DNA of 64,000 bases from Sva-07 sp963752815 (lineage in GTDB: Bacteria; Actinomycetota; Acidimicrobiia; Acidimicrobiales; Ilumatobacteraceae): NCBI GenBank assembly GCA_963752815.1, contig CAVVZI010000015.1:558001-622000 (forward strand), read 5' to 3'. The notes below the pieces were generated by a model, which did no database searches, was not told the origin of the DNA, and saw nothing but the letters and a program-made list of their open reading frames with translations. The position numbers were made by a program, and so were the translations under genes. This document shows positions 56,244 through 64,000 of this stretch, piece after piece; within the stretch, counting starts at the first letter, position 1; each line of letters opens with the position of its first letter.

Positions 56244-57393
56244 TCAGGAGGAAGGCGGCCGGTACTCCATGAGGAGCATCGTGGCGTCGTCGCGCAGCCC
56301 GACATTGGCGAAGCTGAGGATGTTCTCGGCAAGGTGGCGAACTGTTTCTCGGACCGGCAGGTTCTCGAGCGACGCTCTGACCAGCCGGTCGGCCAGGCGA
56401 TCATCGCCGAAGAACGATCCGTCGGACGACCGGGCCTCGGTGATCCCGTCGGTGTAGAAGAGCACCCGGTCGCCAGGTTGCAATGCCTGCTCTGCCACCT
56501 CGACCACCGGCCCACCGAGCCCGAACGGCCTCGACGGCTTGCACAACAGTGGTCCGGCGTAGGTGCCGTTGCGCACGAGCATCGGCAGGACGTGACCCGC
56601 ATTGATCCACGTGAGCGTGCCGTGCTGCAGATCCAACGTTCCGATGAGGCCCGTGACGTAATACGAATTTCCGAACTGCATCGCGATCGACCGGTCGGCG
56701 TCGTCGTACGCGGCGGCAATGCTGGCTTGTGCACGGCGCGAGTTCCGGAGACTGTTGATGGCCGCCGCGGACATCAGCACCGCTGACATGCCGTGGCCGA
56801 TCGCATCCACGATCGTGAAGTCGACACGTGCGGCGTCGAACGCATAGTCGAACGAGTCGCCACCGATCTCGTACGCGGGCTCGAGAATGCCGCTGACCGC
56901 CACCAGGTCGGTCGAGCAGGCGAGAGGCGGCAACAGGTCCCACTGCACTTCCGCTGCCGCGGACAGCGGTTCCGACCGGCGGGCGCGAGCCGCCATGTCG
57001 GTGTAGCGGCCTTTGACGATCCAGGTCATCACGAAGATGGCGGCAATCGGGTCGAGGAGGGCTGGCATCACGCCGTCCCACACGTCGAAGTCGAGCTCCA
57101 AGACGCCGATTGGGCTCGACCCCTCGACCAGTGGAACCACGACCACGGTCGGGTCAGTTCCCACGACCTGGACTTCACCGCTCGTGAACACCCGCCCGAT
57201 GAGGCTCCCCGCAATGGTGACCGGGGAACCCACCGGGCCGTTGGCATCGATCTGCTGCAGACGTCGGAGCGAATAGTCGGCCACGGAGAACCGCGCCTCC
57301 CGTGCCCCGAGGAGTCGACACATCAGATCGAGAAGTTCGAGCACATGCGGTCGGAGACGTGCGCGTCGATTCGTACAGCATGCTGGTCACGCC
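56244..57393 (-). CDS. SpoIIE/PP2C-type phosphatase with GAF-like domain (RsbU-like)
   Basis: At least 366 residues from GTG 57344. An extra base near 57366 may hide an N-terminal part, which would join MLYESTRARLRPHVLELLDLM. The GAF-like region spans about 1-115. The phosphatase domain has IGGDSFDY, DAIGHGMSAVLMS, LFYTDGITEAR and DDATMLLMEY. Such phosphatases dephosphorylate a STAS antagonist to release a sigma factor. Divergent HATPase and STAS genes support a partner-switch module. Confidence 0.87.
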
Positions 57394-57606
57394 AACTTCG
57401 ATCGGGTCCGACTCCACAGGCCTCCCTGTCTCCGTGATGCGCGCTGACCAACTGTGGTCCGTGAGATGCGCGGCGTCAAGCAGACACCCGCGAATGATCA
57501 ATCGTTCCCGATCCTTGCATTGTCAAGCCGCCACGACCTGGGCGGCGCTGCCCTGGAGGACCGAGCCAGTGGGTTAGAACTGGACGCCCGGGGGTATCGG
57601 GCCCCC

Positions 57607-58017
57607 ATGGCGTCACGAGCAACGGAGCGGACTCGGACGTTCCCTTCCGAGTTCGCGTCCGTGCCACTCGTACGGGACTTCGTTCGTGCCTCACTCCGGC
57701 GGCCGCCGGCAGTTCCGCCTGAGGTCGTGTCCGACGTCGAACTCGCGGTCAGCGAGTTGGCGACGAACGGTGTTCGTCACGGTTCGGGGGATCCGGTCAC
57801 GGTGGATCTCGATCGCGACTCAGGAACAGTGACCGTACTGGTGACGTCCACGCTGGCTGCTGGCGCCGACAACGACCCCGCGACGTGGGAGCGCGTGCGA
57901 CCGACTGGTCCGGTCGGCCGCGGGATCGGGATCGTCAAAGCGATCAGTTCCGGTCTCACCTATCAGGTCACGGGCCGTTCGGTCTCGGCCTCATGCAGTT
58001 TCCCGATCACCTTGTGA
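57607..58017 (+). CDS. RsbW-like HATPase anti-sigma factor/kinase
   Basis: 136 residues from ATG 57607. The GHKL motifs are the N box VSELATNGVRHGSG and the G1-type GRGIGIVKAI. In partner-switching systems this kinase phosphorylates the STAS protein and binds a sigma factor. It lies 12 bases before the STAS gene, and the SpoIIE-type phosphatase is divergent. No sigma factor gene is adjacent. Confidence 0.87.
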   Translation: MASRATERTRTFPSEFASVPLVRDFVRASLRRPPAVPPEVVSDVELAVSELATNGVRHGSGDPVTVDLDRDSGTVTVLVTSTLAAGADNDPATWERVRPTGPVGRGIGIVKAISSGLTYQVTGRSVSASCSFPITL

Positions 58018-58029
58018 AAGCGTGGCGCA

Positions 58030-58341
58030 GTGAACCAAAGCAAAGATCGTCTCAGCGTCACGACGTTGGCCGGCGGGTGGACACTGGCCGGCGAGATAGA
58101 CGCCTTCACGTCGGCGGATCTGGCCGAGGCGTTCCTGCACGTGCCCGCGGTGGCCGACGGCGTCATCGAGGTCGATGTTGCGAGCGTCACGTTCGTCGAT
58201 TCGAGTGGTTTGCGAGTTCTCCTCGGACTCGCCGAGCGCGTGGCAACCGCCGGCGGCCGTGTGGCGCTCCGGAACCCGTCCGGGGCCGTGTCCAAGATTC
58301 TCGAGATCACGGGGCTCGAGTCGACATTCGGGGTGGAATGA
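58030..58341 (+). CDS. STAS-domain anti-anti-sigma factor
   Basis: A 103-residue single STAS domain. The phosphorylatable Ser is in VTFVDSSGLRVLLGLAE. It would be phosphorylated by the upstream HATPase and dephosphorylated by the SpoIIE-type phosphatase. Its close spacing to the kinase gene supports joint expression. Confidence 0.9.
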   Translation: MNQSKDRLSVTTLAGGWTLAGEIDAFTSADLAEAFLHVPAVADGVIEVDVASVTFVDSSGLRVLLGLAERVATAGGRVALRNPSGAVSKILEITGLESTFGVE

Positions 58342-58356
58342 TCTGCTCGTAGTCGG

Positions 58357-58932
58357 ATGATGTTGCTGCTCGTGCGCCACGGCGAAACCCTGTCCAATCG
58401 ACAAGGGCTGTTGTTGGGGCGGGCGGATCCGCCGCTCACCGACGTCGGAGAGGCGCAGGCGCGTCACGTCGCGTCGACGTTGCCGGTTCCGGATCGCGTC
58501 ATCTCCAGTCCGCTGCGGCGGGCACTCGACACCGCGGCGGCGTTCGGCAGTCCCGTGGAGATCGACGAGCGGTGGATCGAGCTCGACTACGGCGAACTCG
58601 ACGAGCAGGCATCCAACACCGTCGCTGACGACCTCTGGGCTCGCTGGCGAGCAGATTCCTCGTTCGCCCCACCCGGCGGCGAGTCGTTGTCAGCGCTGTC
58701 GAGCCGAGTTGCTGCGGCCTGTGCGGAACTGGCCGAGGAGGCCGCCGGGTCGACGGTCGTGGTGGTCACCCACGTCAGCCCGATCAAGGCGGCGCTGGCG
58801 TGGGCGTTGGATGCTCCGATCGGAATCTCGTGGCGGATGTACGTCGAGGACGCGAGCGTGTCGCGCATCGACTTCGGATCCGACGGGGCGGTCGTGCGGT
58901 GGTTCAATCGAGGGGTGTTCGAAGCCGACTGA
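58357..58932 (+). CDS. Histidine phosphatase-family protein
   Basis: 191 residues. The catalytic motif is LLVRHGETLSNRQG, with a second His in VVVTHVSPIKAAL. The family includes phosphoglycerate mutases, acid phosphatases and alpha-ribazole phosphatases. Its 3' end overlaps the convergent glycosyltransferase gene by 29 bp. It may be unrelated to the pterin-like cluster next to it. Confidence 0.9.
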   Translation: MMLLLVRHGETLSNRQGLLLGRADPPLTDVGEAQARHVASTLPVPDRVISSPLRRALDTAAAFGSPVEIDERWIELDYGELDEQASNTVADDLWARWRADSSFAPPGGESLSALSSRVAAACAELAEEAAGSTVVVVTHVSPIKAALAWALDAPIGISWRMYVEDASVSRIDFGSDGAVVRWFNRGVFEAD

Positions 58933-59935
58933 GGACCTCGAAGAAGGTGTCGGCCGTGTCGCTCCATGTGGGCAGGGATGCTCCGCGTCGTCGCGCTGCG
59001 ACGGCGAGCGATTCGCGCCACTCGTCGTCGGTGGCGAGGCGGCGCAGGACGCGGCTCAGGCCGGCGATGTCGCCGGGATCGACGAGGCAACCTTGCTTGC
59101 CGTCCTCGATCAGGTTGGGCAGGTTGCCCGACCTCCAGCCGACCGTCGGGAGCCCAGCGCGCAGGGCTTCGGCGAACACGGTGCCGTACGTCTCGGCGTA
59201 GCTCGGCAGGACGAACGCATCGGCGCCGGCGTACAGCCCGGCAACCTCCTGTCGGGTGACCGGTCCGTGGACGACGACGCGCCCGGCGAGGTCGGGAGCG
59301 TCGAGGCGCTCCTGGAGCCGTGCGGTGTACCGGCCGTCGACGTCGGTCCGACCGACAAGGTGGAGGGTGAGGAGGTGAGGAGGGAGCGCGGCCACGGCGT
59401 CGAGCAGTTCGAGGACACCCTTGTTGGGGAGCCAGTTGCCGATGCAGAGCAAGGCGATCCGGCGTCCGCTGCGCAGGTCGCCCGCCGGCGTCGCGTCGAG
59501 CGGCATGTCGCTGCCCGGTTCGACGACGCAGACTCGCTCGGCGGGCAGGCCGTATCGGTCGACGAGGTCGTGCGCGAGTGCGGTGCTCGCGGCGATCAGC
59601 AGGTCGCAACGTCGGTAGAGCAGCTGGTCGACCGGGCGCTGCACCGCGGTGCGGAGGGCACCTTGCCCGACGCCGCCAGGGGGCTGATGGAGGATCGCCG
59701 CGATCGGTCGGCGGGGCTGGCGTTCGCGCAGGACCCACGGTGCGACCGACCATGCCGCGAGGCTGTCGACGAGCACGACACCGTGTGCATCCGGCAGGGG
59801 ATTGCGCAGACCGGTCGAGACGAACTCGATCCGCGCGTGCCGCGCGCCAGCCGCCTCGGCCATTCGGCGATGGTAGAGATGGCCGCCTGTCACCTGCGTG
59901 GGGTCTCCGCGGGTGAGCAACGACACGACGAGCAC
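58904..59935 (-). CDS. Family 4-type glycosyltransferase of the pterin-like cluster
   Basis: 343 residues from GTG 59935. The GT-B C-domain has ALLCIGNWLPNKGVLELLDAV, GPVTRQEVAGLYAGADAFVLPS and the ETYGTVFAE donor motif, then GNLPNLIEDGKQG. It would attach a sugar to a small product. It follows the PTPS-like gene by 19 bases in the same operon, so the acceptor may be a pteridine or ribitylated pyrimidine. Confidence 0.85.
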   Translation of the reverse strand: MLVVSLLTRGDPTQVTGGHLYHRRMAEAAGARHARIEFVSTGLRNPLPDAHGVVLVDSLAAWSVAPWVLRERQPRRPIAAILHQPPGGVGQGALRTAVQRPVDQLLYRRCDLLIAASTALAHDLVDRYGLPAERVCVVEPGSDMPLDATPAGDLRSGRRIALLCIGNWLPNKGVLELLDAVAALPPHLLTLHLVGRTDVDGRYTARLQERLDAPDLAGRVVVHGPVTRQEVAGLYAGADAFVLPSYAETYGTVFAEALRAGLPTVGWRSGNLPNLIEDGKQGCLVDPGDIAGLSRVLRRLATDDEWRESLAVAARRRGASLPTWSDTADTFFEVLSRLRTPLD

Positions 59936-59954
59936 GGTGCTCCCGTCGATGGGG

Positions 59955-60332
59955 TCAGTCGAGTTGGTCGCTGTATCCACCGAACGACATCGAGTTCTCC
60001 CACACGCGCACCGCCAGGGTGTGAGCACCGCTGTCGCGGATCGCGTCGGCGAGGTAGTCGTGCGCCCAGCGCGCGAACACTTCGACCGTGACGGCGTCGG
60101 CGTCGGCGGGGCGGATGACTTCGAGGTTCTTGCCGCGCACGATCGAGTCGATGCCCTGCAGTGCGGCCTCGAGCACGTCGAGGTCGCACACCATCCCACG
60201 ATCGTCGAGCTTCTCCCGCTCGACGACGACGTCGAGGCGGTAGTCGTGCGAGTGGAGCTGACCTTCGGGGCCCTCCATGCCAGGCATGATGTGTTGCGCA
60301 GAGAACTCGATCGCGGTGCCGACTTGGAACAT
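59955..60332 (-). CDS. 6-pyruvoyl-tetrahydropterin synthase/QueD-family protein
   Basis: A 125-residue single-domain T-fold protein. The zinc histidines are in FSAQHIM (about 10-14) and GQLHSHDYRLDV (about 27-29). A Cys candidate lies in RGMVCDLDVLEAAL. Classical PTPS and QueD act on dihydroneopterin triphosphate, but no GTP cyclohydrolase I is near; a GTP cyclohydrolase II is. The true substrate is open. It is second in a three-gene operon with 3-nt spacing to the dehydrogenase. Confidence 0.87.
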   Translation of the reverse strand: MFQVGTAIEFSAQHIMPGMEGPEGQLHSHDYRLDVVVEREKLDDRGMVCDLDVLEAALQGIDSIVRGKNLEVIRPADADAVTVEVFARWAHDYLADAIRDSGAHTLAVRVWENSMSFGGYSDQLD

Positions 60333-60335
60333 CCG

Positions 60336-61331
60336 CTACTCGTACCCCAACGCCGCGTGGATCAATCCGTCGAGGCCTGCGTCGATCGCGGCGTAGGCGT
60401 CCGCGGCCCGATCGAACGGGAATGTGTGGGTCGCCAGCGCGGCGAGCGGGAGTTCGTCGAGCAGCCCGACGACGGCGTCGCGGCGTCGCTCGGCGGTCCA
60501 TCGATCGCTCAAACGCGCCGGGATCGTCGACACCTGCGTGCTGCGGATCGTCAGTCGGCGGCGGTGGAAGTCGCCACCGAGCGGCAGCGACACGTCCTTC
60601 GCTCCGTACCAGGATGCGACGAGAGCCACCCCCTCGTGCGACAGCAGTCCGAGTGCGGTGCGTAGTGCGTCCGGGTTGCCGGACACTTCGATCACGAGCG
60701 GCACCCCGGCAGAACGCCCGTCCGATTCGAGTGCATCAGGCAGCAGCTCGGGCGAGACCGCGTCGATGCCGAGTCCGCCCGCCGCTTCACGCCGCCACGG
60801 CTGGGTGTCCACCGCGAGCACCCGGGCGCCGGCGCGCTGCAGCAACAACGCGGTCAACGTGCCAACCGCTCCGAGGCCGAACAGGACGACCGGTTCACGG
60901 AACACAGCCCCGGCGTCGAGGGTGATCTGCAACGCGGTCTCGACGAGCGGGAACATCGTCGCCCGCCGTGGGTCCGCGGACTCGAGCGGGACGACGTCGG
61001 CCGCGTTGGCGACGAAGCGATCCTGATGCGGATGGAAGGCGAAGACGAGCGTCCCCTCCTCGAGGTCGGCACGGCTCTGCTCGACGACTCCGACGCAGCT
61101 GTAGCCGTATCGGAACGGATACCGAAACGTGCCGCCCAGTGCTCCGATCGTCTCATCGACCGCGACCTCGGGATCGAGTTCCCCGCGATAGGCGAGCATC
61201 TCGGTACCACCGCTGATTCCGGACATCGAGGTCCGGATCATGACCTGACCGGTTCCGAGCGGAGTCAACGGTTCGGAACGCACCTCGACCGACCGGGGCT
61301 GGACGAACCAAAGAGATCGGCCATCACCCAT
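60336..61331 (-). CDS. Zinc-binding-type MDR dehydrogenase lacking catalytic-zinc ligands
   Basis: 331 residues from ATG 61331. The NAD(P) motif is VVLFGLGAVGTLTALLLQ. The usual catalytic Cys and His (CGTD, GHE) are replaced by SGISGGTE and GYSCVG, so classical alcohol-dehydrogenase zinc chemistry is unlikely. The SGIS-GTE pattern recalls BchC-type dehydrogenases acting on side-chain hydroxyls. It is first in the operon with PTPS and glycosyltransferase and diverges from the cyclohydrolase II gene over about 45 bp. Confidence 0.82.
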   Translation of the reverse strand: MGDGRSLWFVQPRSVEVRSEPLTPLGTGQVMIRTSMSGISGGTEMLAYRGELDPEVAVDETIGALGGTFRYPFRYGYSCVGVVEQSRADLEEGTLVFAFHPHQDRFVANAADVVPLESADPRRATMFPLVETALQITLDAGAVFREPVVLFGLGAVGTLTALLLQRAGARVLAVDTQPWRREAAGGLGIDAVSPELLPDALESDGRSAGVPLVIEVSGNPDALRTALGLLSHEGVALVASWYGAKDVSLPLGGDFHRRRLTIRSTQVSTIPARLSDRWTAERRRDAVVGLLDELPLAALATHTFPFDRAADAYAAIDAGLDGLIHAALGYE

Positions 61332-61376
61332 CCGGGTCAGTTTGCCCGTGATCGGGTCGGGGTAAACAGCCGCCGC

Positions 61377-62072
61377 ATGCTCGCCCAAGTGGTCTCCATC
61401 CCGCCGGACCGCAGTGAAGCGGTTCGTGTCCCGCTGCCGACGCCGTTCGGCTTGTTCGACGTTCACGCGTTCGAACGTTCCTCCGGCCACGTGTACGTCG
61501 CGATGGTCATGGGCGACGTTCGCGATGGCGACGACGTGCTCGTGCGCATCCATTCCGAGTGCCTCACCGGCGACGCGCTCGGATCACTACGGTGCGACTG
61601 CGGTGTCCAACTGCGAACCGGGCTCCGGATGATCTCCGCCGAGCGGCGTGGCGTCCTGGTCTATGCAACCGGTCACGAAGGCCGAGGAATCGGACTGGTG
61701 AACAAGCTCCGCGCCTACGTCGCCCAGGACGGCGGCGCCGACACCGTCGATGCCAACGTTGCCCTCGGCCTCCCCGTGGACTCGCGCGACTACACCGAAT
61801 CGGCGGCGGTGCTCGCCGAGCTCGGCATCCGTTCTGTTCGCCTGCTCACCAACAATCCCAGCAAGGTGGTCGGTCTGCGCGCCGCCGGCACCGTGGTCAA
61901 CTCGGTGGTGCCGCTGCCGACCGCTCCCCATCACCGCAACATCGGGTACCTCAACACCAAAGCGAAGCGGATGGATCACGTTCGGCCGACGGGGCAGCCG
62001 ATGCCCGACGCCGCGCCGGGGGCCATCCGCGGCGGCCGACTCGCCCGTGGACGTCATGGCCCTGCTCGGTGA
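61377..62072 (+). CDS. ribA: GTP cyclohydrolase II
   Basis: 231 residues from ATG 61377. Zinc ligands are C-x10-C-x-C in HSECLTGDALGSLRCDC, the active region is ATGHEGRGIGLVNKLRAY, and the C-terminus has LLTNNPSKV. It converts GTP to 2,5-diamino-6-ribosylamino-pyrimidinone phosphate. It is a stand-alone cyclohydrolase, not fused to RibB. Overlap with the following RibD-type gene suggests coupling. Given the neighbours, it is more likely for a side pathway than for riboflavin. Confidence 0.92.
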   Translation: MLAQVVSIPPDRSEAVRVPLPTPFGLFDVHAFERSSGHVYVAMVMGDVRDGDDVLVRIHSECLTGDALGSLRCDCGVQLRTGLRMISAERRGVLVYATGHEGRGIGLVNKLRAYVAQDGGADTVDANVALGLPVDSRDYTESAAVLAELGIRSVRLLTNNPSKVVGLRAAGTVVNSVVPLPTAPHHRNIGYLNTKAKRMDHVRPTGQPMPDAAPGAIRGGRLARGRHGPAR

Positions 62073-62757
62073 CGTCCGGGCTCATGCCGATCGACCGTTC
62101 GTGGTGCTCAAGTACGCCCAGACACTCGACGGCCGCATCGCCACGGCCACCGGCGACTCCAAGTGGATCAGTGGTGAGCCCGAACGGGTCGTGTCGCACG
62201 CTCTGCGCGCCGCGTGCGACGCGGTGATGGTCGGAATCGGCACCGTCGTCAGCGACGATCCGGAACTGACCGTGCGGATGGTCGCGGGTGCCTCGCCGAT
62301 GCGGGTCGTGCTCGACAGCGAACTGCGCATCCCGTTCGAGGCGAAGATCCTCGACCCGAAGGCGGCGACCACGGTGTTCACGACCGAGCGGTCCGACCCA
62401 CAGCGCCGCGCCGCGCTGCGGGATCGTGGCGTACGTGTCGAGGTCACCGACGAGCTCGACGGTCGGGTGTCGCTCCGAGCTGCACTGGCAACGTTGCGCT
62501 CCTCCGGTACCGAGTCGGTGCTCGTGGAAGGCGGCTCGGAACTGATCACGGCGTTCCTCGCGGCCGGCCTCGTCGATCGCATCATCGTCGGCATCGCCCC
62601 CGTGGTGATCGGCGCCGGCACCGAGGCGGTGAACGGCCTCGGCACCCAAACGGTGGCGTCCGGCATCCACCTCACCAACCGCACCATGTTGCCTGTCGGC
62701 AACGACATCGTCGTGGCCTGGGACGTGGTCTCACCCGACCGCTCGCCGATCGGGTGA
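62056..62757 (+). CDS. RibD C-terminal-type pyrimidine reductase
   Basis: 233 residues from ATG 62056 (GTG 62047 is possible). It is the reductase domain only: VLKYAQTLDGRIAT, TGDSKWISG, ACDAVMVGIGTVVSDDPELTVR and SVLVEGGSELITAFLAAGL. The N-terminal deaminase of RibD is missing. It would reduce the ribosyl side chain to ribityl. It overlaps the ribA end by 17 bp. Its stop and the convergent transglutaminase stop abut in TGATCA. Confidence 0.88.
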   Translation: MALLGDVRAHADRPFVVLKYAQTLDGRIATATGDSKWISGEPERVVSHALRAACDAVMVGIGTVVSDDPELTVRMVAGASPMRVVLDSELRIPFEAKILDPKAATTVFTTERSDPQRRAALRDRGVRVEVTDELDGRVSLRAALATLRSSGTESVLVEGGSELITAFLAAGLVDRIIVGIAPVVIGAGTEAVNGLGTQTVASGIHLTNRTMLPVGNDIVVAWDVVSPDRSPIG

Positions 62758-63681
62758 TCACCCGACGTCGACGAGGCGAACGACCTTGCGCACCCTCAGT
62801 CTCCCTTGGCCCCCACTGCCCGAGTAGGTGCCGCTGGTCGGAGCGACATCGCGGTAATCGCGGCCCGTCGCAGTGGTGATGTAGCGCAGGTCGGTGCGGC
62901 GGCGATGGGTCGGGTCGATCGCGACCGTGACATCGCGGGTCGGGTCGAACACCTCGGTCCATGCGTGGCTCGCGCCGTCACCGACCAGGTGGCCCGAGAC
63001 GTAGCGCGAGGAGATGCCCAGACTCGAGCACATCGCGATCATCACGTGGGCCATGTCCTGGCACACGCCGCGTCGCAGCTTCCACGCATCGGCCGCGGTC
63101 GTGCGCACGGAGGTCGCGCCCTGGGCATATTCGAACGAGGAGTTGACGAGGTCCGCGATCGCATCCGCGGTGTCGACCACATCGCGAACCGGGCCGAGCG
63201 AGTGTGCCGCTTCACGGATCTCCGCGTCGGGCTCGGTGAGTGGGGTGGCCGTCGGGGTGACACGGCTCCAATGCGGCGGATTGACCGATGTCCGGTTGCG
63301 GACGAGGACTGCCCTCGTGTGGAATTCGATCGCCTCCTCCACGGCGGGCACGCTGACGTGGACGACGGAGTTGCCGAAACGGTCTTGCCGTCTGCGGATT
63401 CGCTTGCCGTGCGCCCCGACGTCGAAGCGGTGAGTCATTCGGTGTTGATCCCCGTGGCGTTCGCGAGGCATGACCATCAGGCGTTGGCGCAGGTCGCGCA
63501 CCGGCCGGGTGTACTCGTAGGCGATCGTCTGGTGCAGGAGATAGACCGCTCGATCGGCTCTGATCAGGGCGTCGCGGTCGGGAACGCTGGGAAGCGACTC
63601 GAGGAACTCGTCGTGCATGAATTGCTCGACGTCGCGGCGCGCCGCCGACGACCAGTCGATGATCGAGGGGTTGTGTGCCAT
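62758..63681 (-). CDS. Transglutaminase-like cysteine protease-fold protein
   Basis: 307 residues from ATG 63681. An N-terminal beta-rich region (about 35-140) precedes a transglutaminase core with catalytic Cys in RRGVCQDMAHVMI, His in GASHAWTEVFDP and Asp in AIDPTHRRRTD. The family includes amide hydrolases and cross-linking enzymes. Its 3' end abuts the RibD-type gene exactly. There is no evidence that it belongs to that pathway. Confidence 0.85.
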   Translation of the reverse strand: MAHNPSIIDWSSAARRDVEQFMHDEFLESLPSVPDRDALIRADRAVYLLHQTIAYEYTRPVRDLRQRLMVMPRERHGDQHRMTHRFDVGAHGKRIRRRQDRFGNSVVHVSVPAVEEAIEFHTRAVLVRNRTSVNPPHWSRVTPTATPLTEPDAEIREAAHSLGPVRDVVDTADAIADLVNSSFEYAQGATSVRTTAADAWKLRRGVCQDMAHVMIAMCSSLGISSRYVSGHLVGDGASHAWTEVFDPTRDVTVAIDPTHRRRTDLRYITTATGRDYRDVAPTSGTYSGSGGQGRLRVRKVVRLVDVG

Positions 63682-63800
63682 GTCGGACCACCTCTCTGGT
63701 CGGTCACCCGACCTCAGCGTGTCCTCAGGACAGTGCCACAACCGTGTACCCAAACGGTGACATACGAGTGAACAGCTCGTGCACGGTGGCCGTGCTCGAA

Positions 63801-64000
63801 TCAGTGTTGGAGGCGCAGGGTGAGGTTCTCGCCGGACTGCGGATCGAAGATCAGCAGCCGCCGCGGGTCGAGAAAGAGTGTCGCGTCCTCGTCGTCGTGG
63901 ATGCTGCTCATCGTTTCGAGCCGGACCACGAGCTGGCTGCGCATGCGCTCACTGTCGAGCTCGCGCTCGAGTTCCACGAGGCCCGCCACCATGCTCTCCG
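63801..64000 (-). CDS. C-terminal end of a sugar ABC transporter ATP-binding protein (partial)
   Basis: The last 60 or so residues of a MsmX/UgpC-type ATPase. The visible DEDATLFLDPRRLLIFDPQSGENL belongs to the C-terminal TOBE-like regulatory domain. The frame runs off the right edge, so the Walker motifs are outside the window. It ends about 120 bases from the transglutaminase-like gene; the intergenic DNA shows nothing notable. Confidence 0.75.
   Translation of the reverse strand, partial: ESMVAGLVELERELDSERMRSQLVVRLETMSSIHDDEDATLFLDPRRLLIFDPQSGENLTLRLQH

Overview
The window reads as a piece of a high-GC actinobacterial chromosome, most likely from the Acidimicrobiia (an Ilumatobacter-like lineage). 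This is inferred from the very high GC, the gene content, a single PASTA kinase beside the FhaA/FhaB/PstP/RodA/PbpA genes, a CrgA homologue, actinobacterial DnaA-box-like 9-mers and a LexA-box-like site. I see no rRNA, CRISPR array, insertion sequence or clear prophage.

Layout. (1) 1-10.3 kb: the end of a membrane protein, tRNA-Leu(CAG), then the cell-envelope signalling operon fhaA-fhaB-pstP-rodA-pbpA-pknB, convergent trpG/pabA and crgA. This order, including the tRNA, matches what I recall from Mycobacterium near oriC. (2) 10.3-18.3 kb: direct repeats and DnaA-box-like sites, a small zinc-ribbon protein, a MarR regulator, an aminotransferase, lon, a ferredoxin-reductase-like flavoprotein, a thioesterase, a VOC protein and a TrmH-type methyltransferase. 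(3) 18.3-32.6 kb: a cold-shock gene, a PQ-loop membrane protein diverging from a CGNR regulator, a two-gene ABC exporter, VOC/DsbA genes, a nucleoside hydrolase, a MarR-thiolase unit diverging from an acyl-CoA dehydrogenase, a PhyH dioxygenase, PPK2 and a Rieske oxygenase. (4) 32.6-42.3 kb: urease ureAB-ureC-ureF-ureG-ureD (no ureE), an aldo/keto reductase with an amidohydrolase, and a large secreted sugar-dehydrogenase-like protein. (5) 42.3-50.6 kb: small enzymes and regulators and an ammonium transporter. (6) 50.7-58.3 kb: membrane-stress proteins (GlsB-like, YqjD/YqjE-like, DUF3618, DUF2254) and a SpoIIE-phosphatase/HATPase/STAS partner-switching set. (7) 58.4-64 kb: a compact divergent cluster of an MDR dehydrogenase, a PTPS/QueD-like protein and a glycosyltransferase facing a GTP cyclohydrolase II and a RibD-type reductase. 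Then come a transglutaminase-like protein and the end of a sugar ABC ATPase.

The pterin/riboflavin-like cluster in (7) is my best candidate for an undescribed pathway. The other recurring theme is a set of long intergenic palindromes. One 50-bp family occurs three times; others share a GGGGTCAGGCACCA loop.

Caution: at least fourteen apparent frameshifts in conserved genes (rodA, lon x2, CGNR, ABC, nucleoside hydrolase, thiolase x3, ureC x2, sugar dehydrogenase, iron-permease-like x2, perhaps the SpoIIE phosphatase) are all repaired by removing one base. That uniformity points to base-insertion errors in the assembly rather than to pseudogenes or programmed frameshifting.
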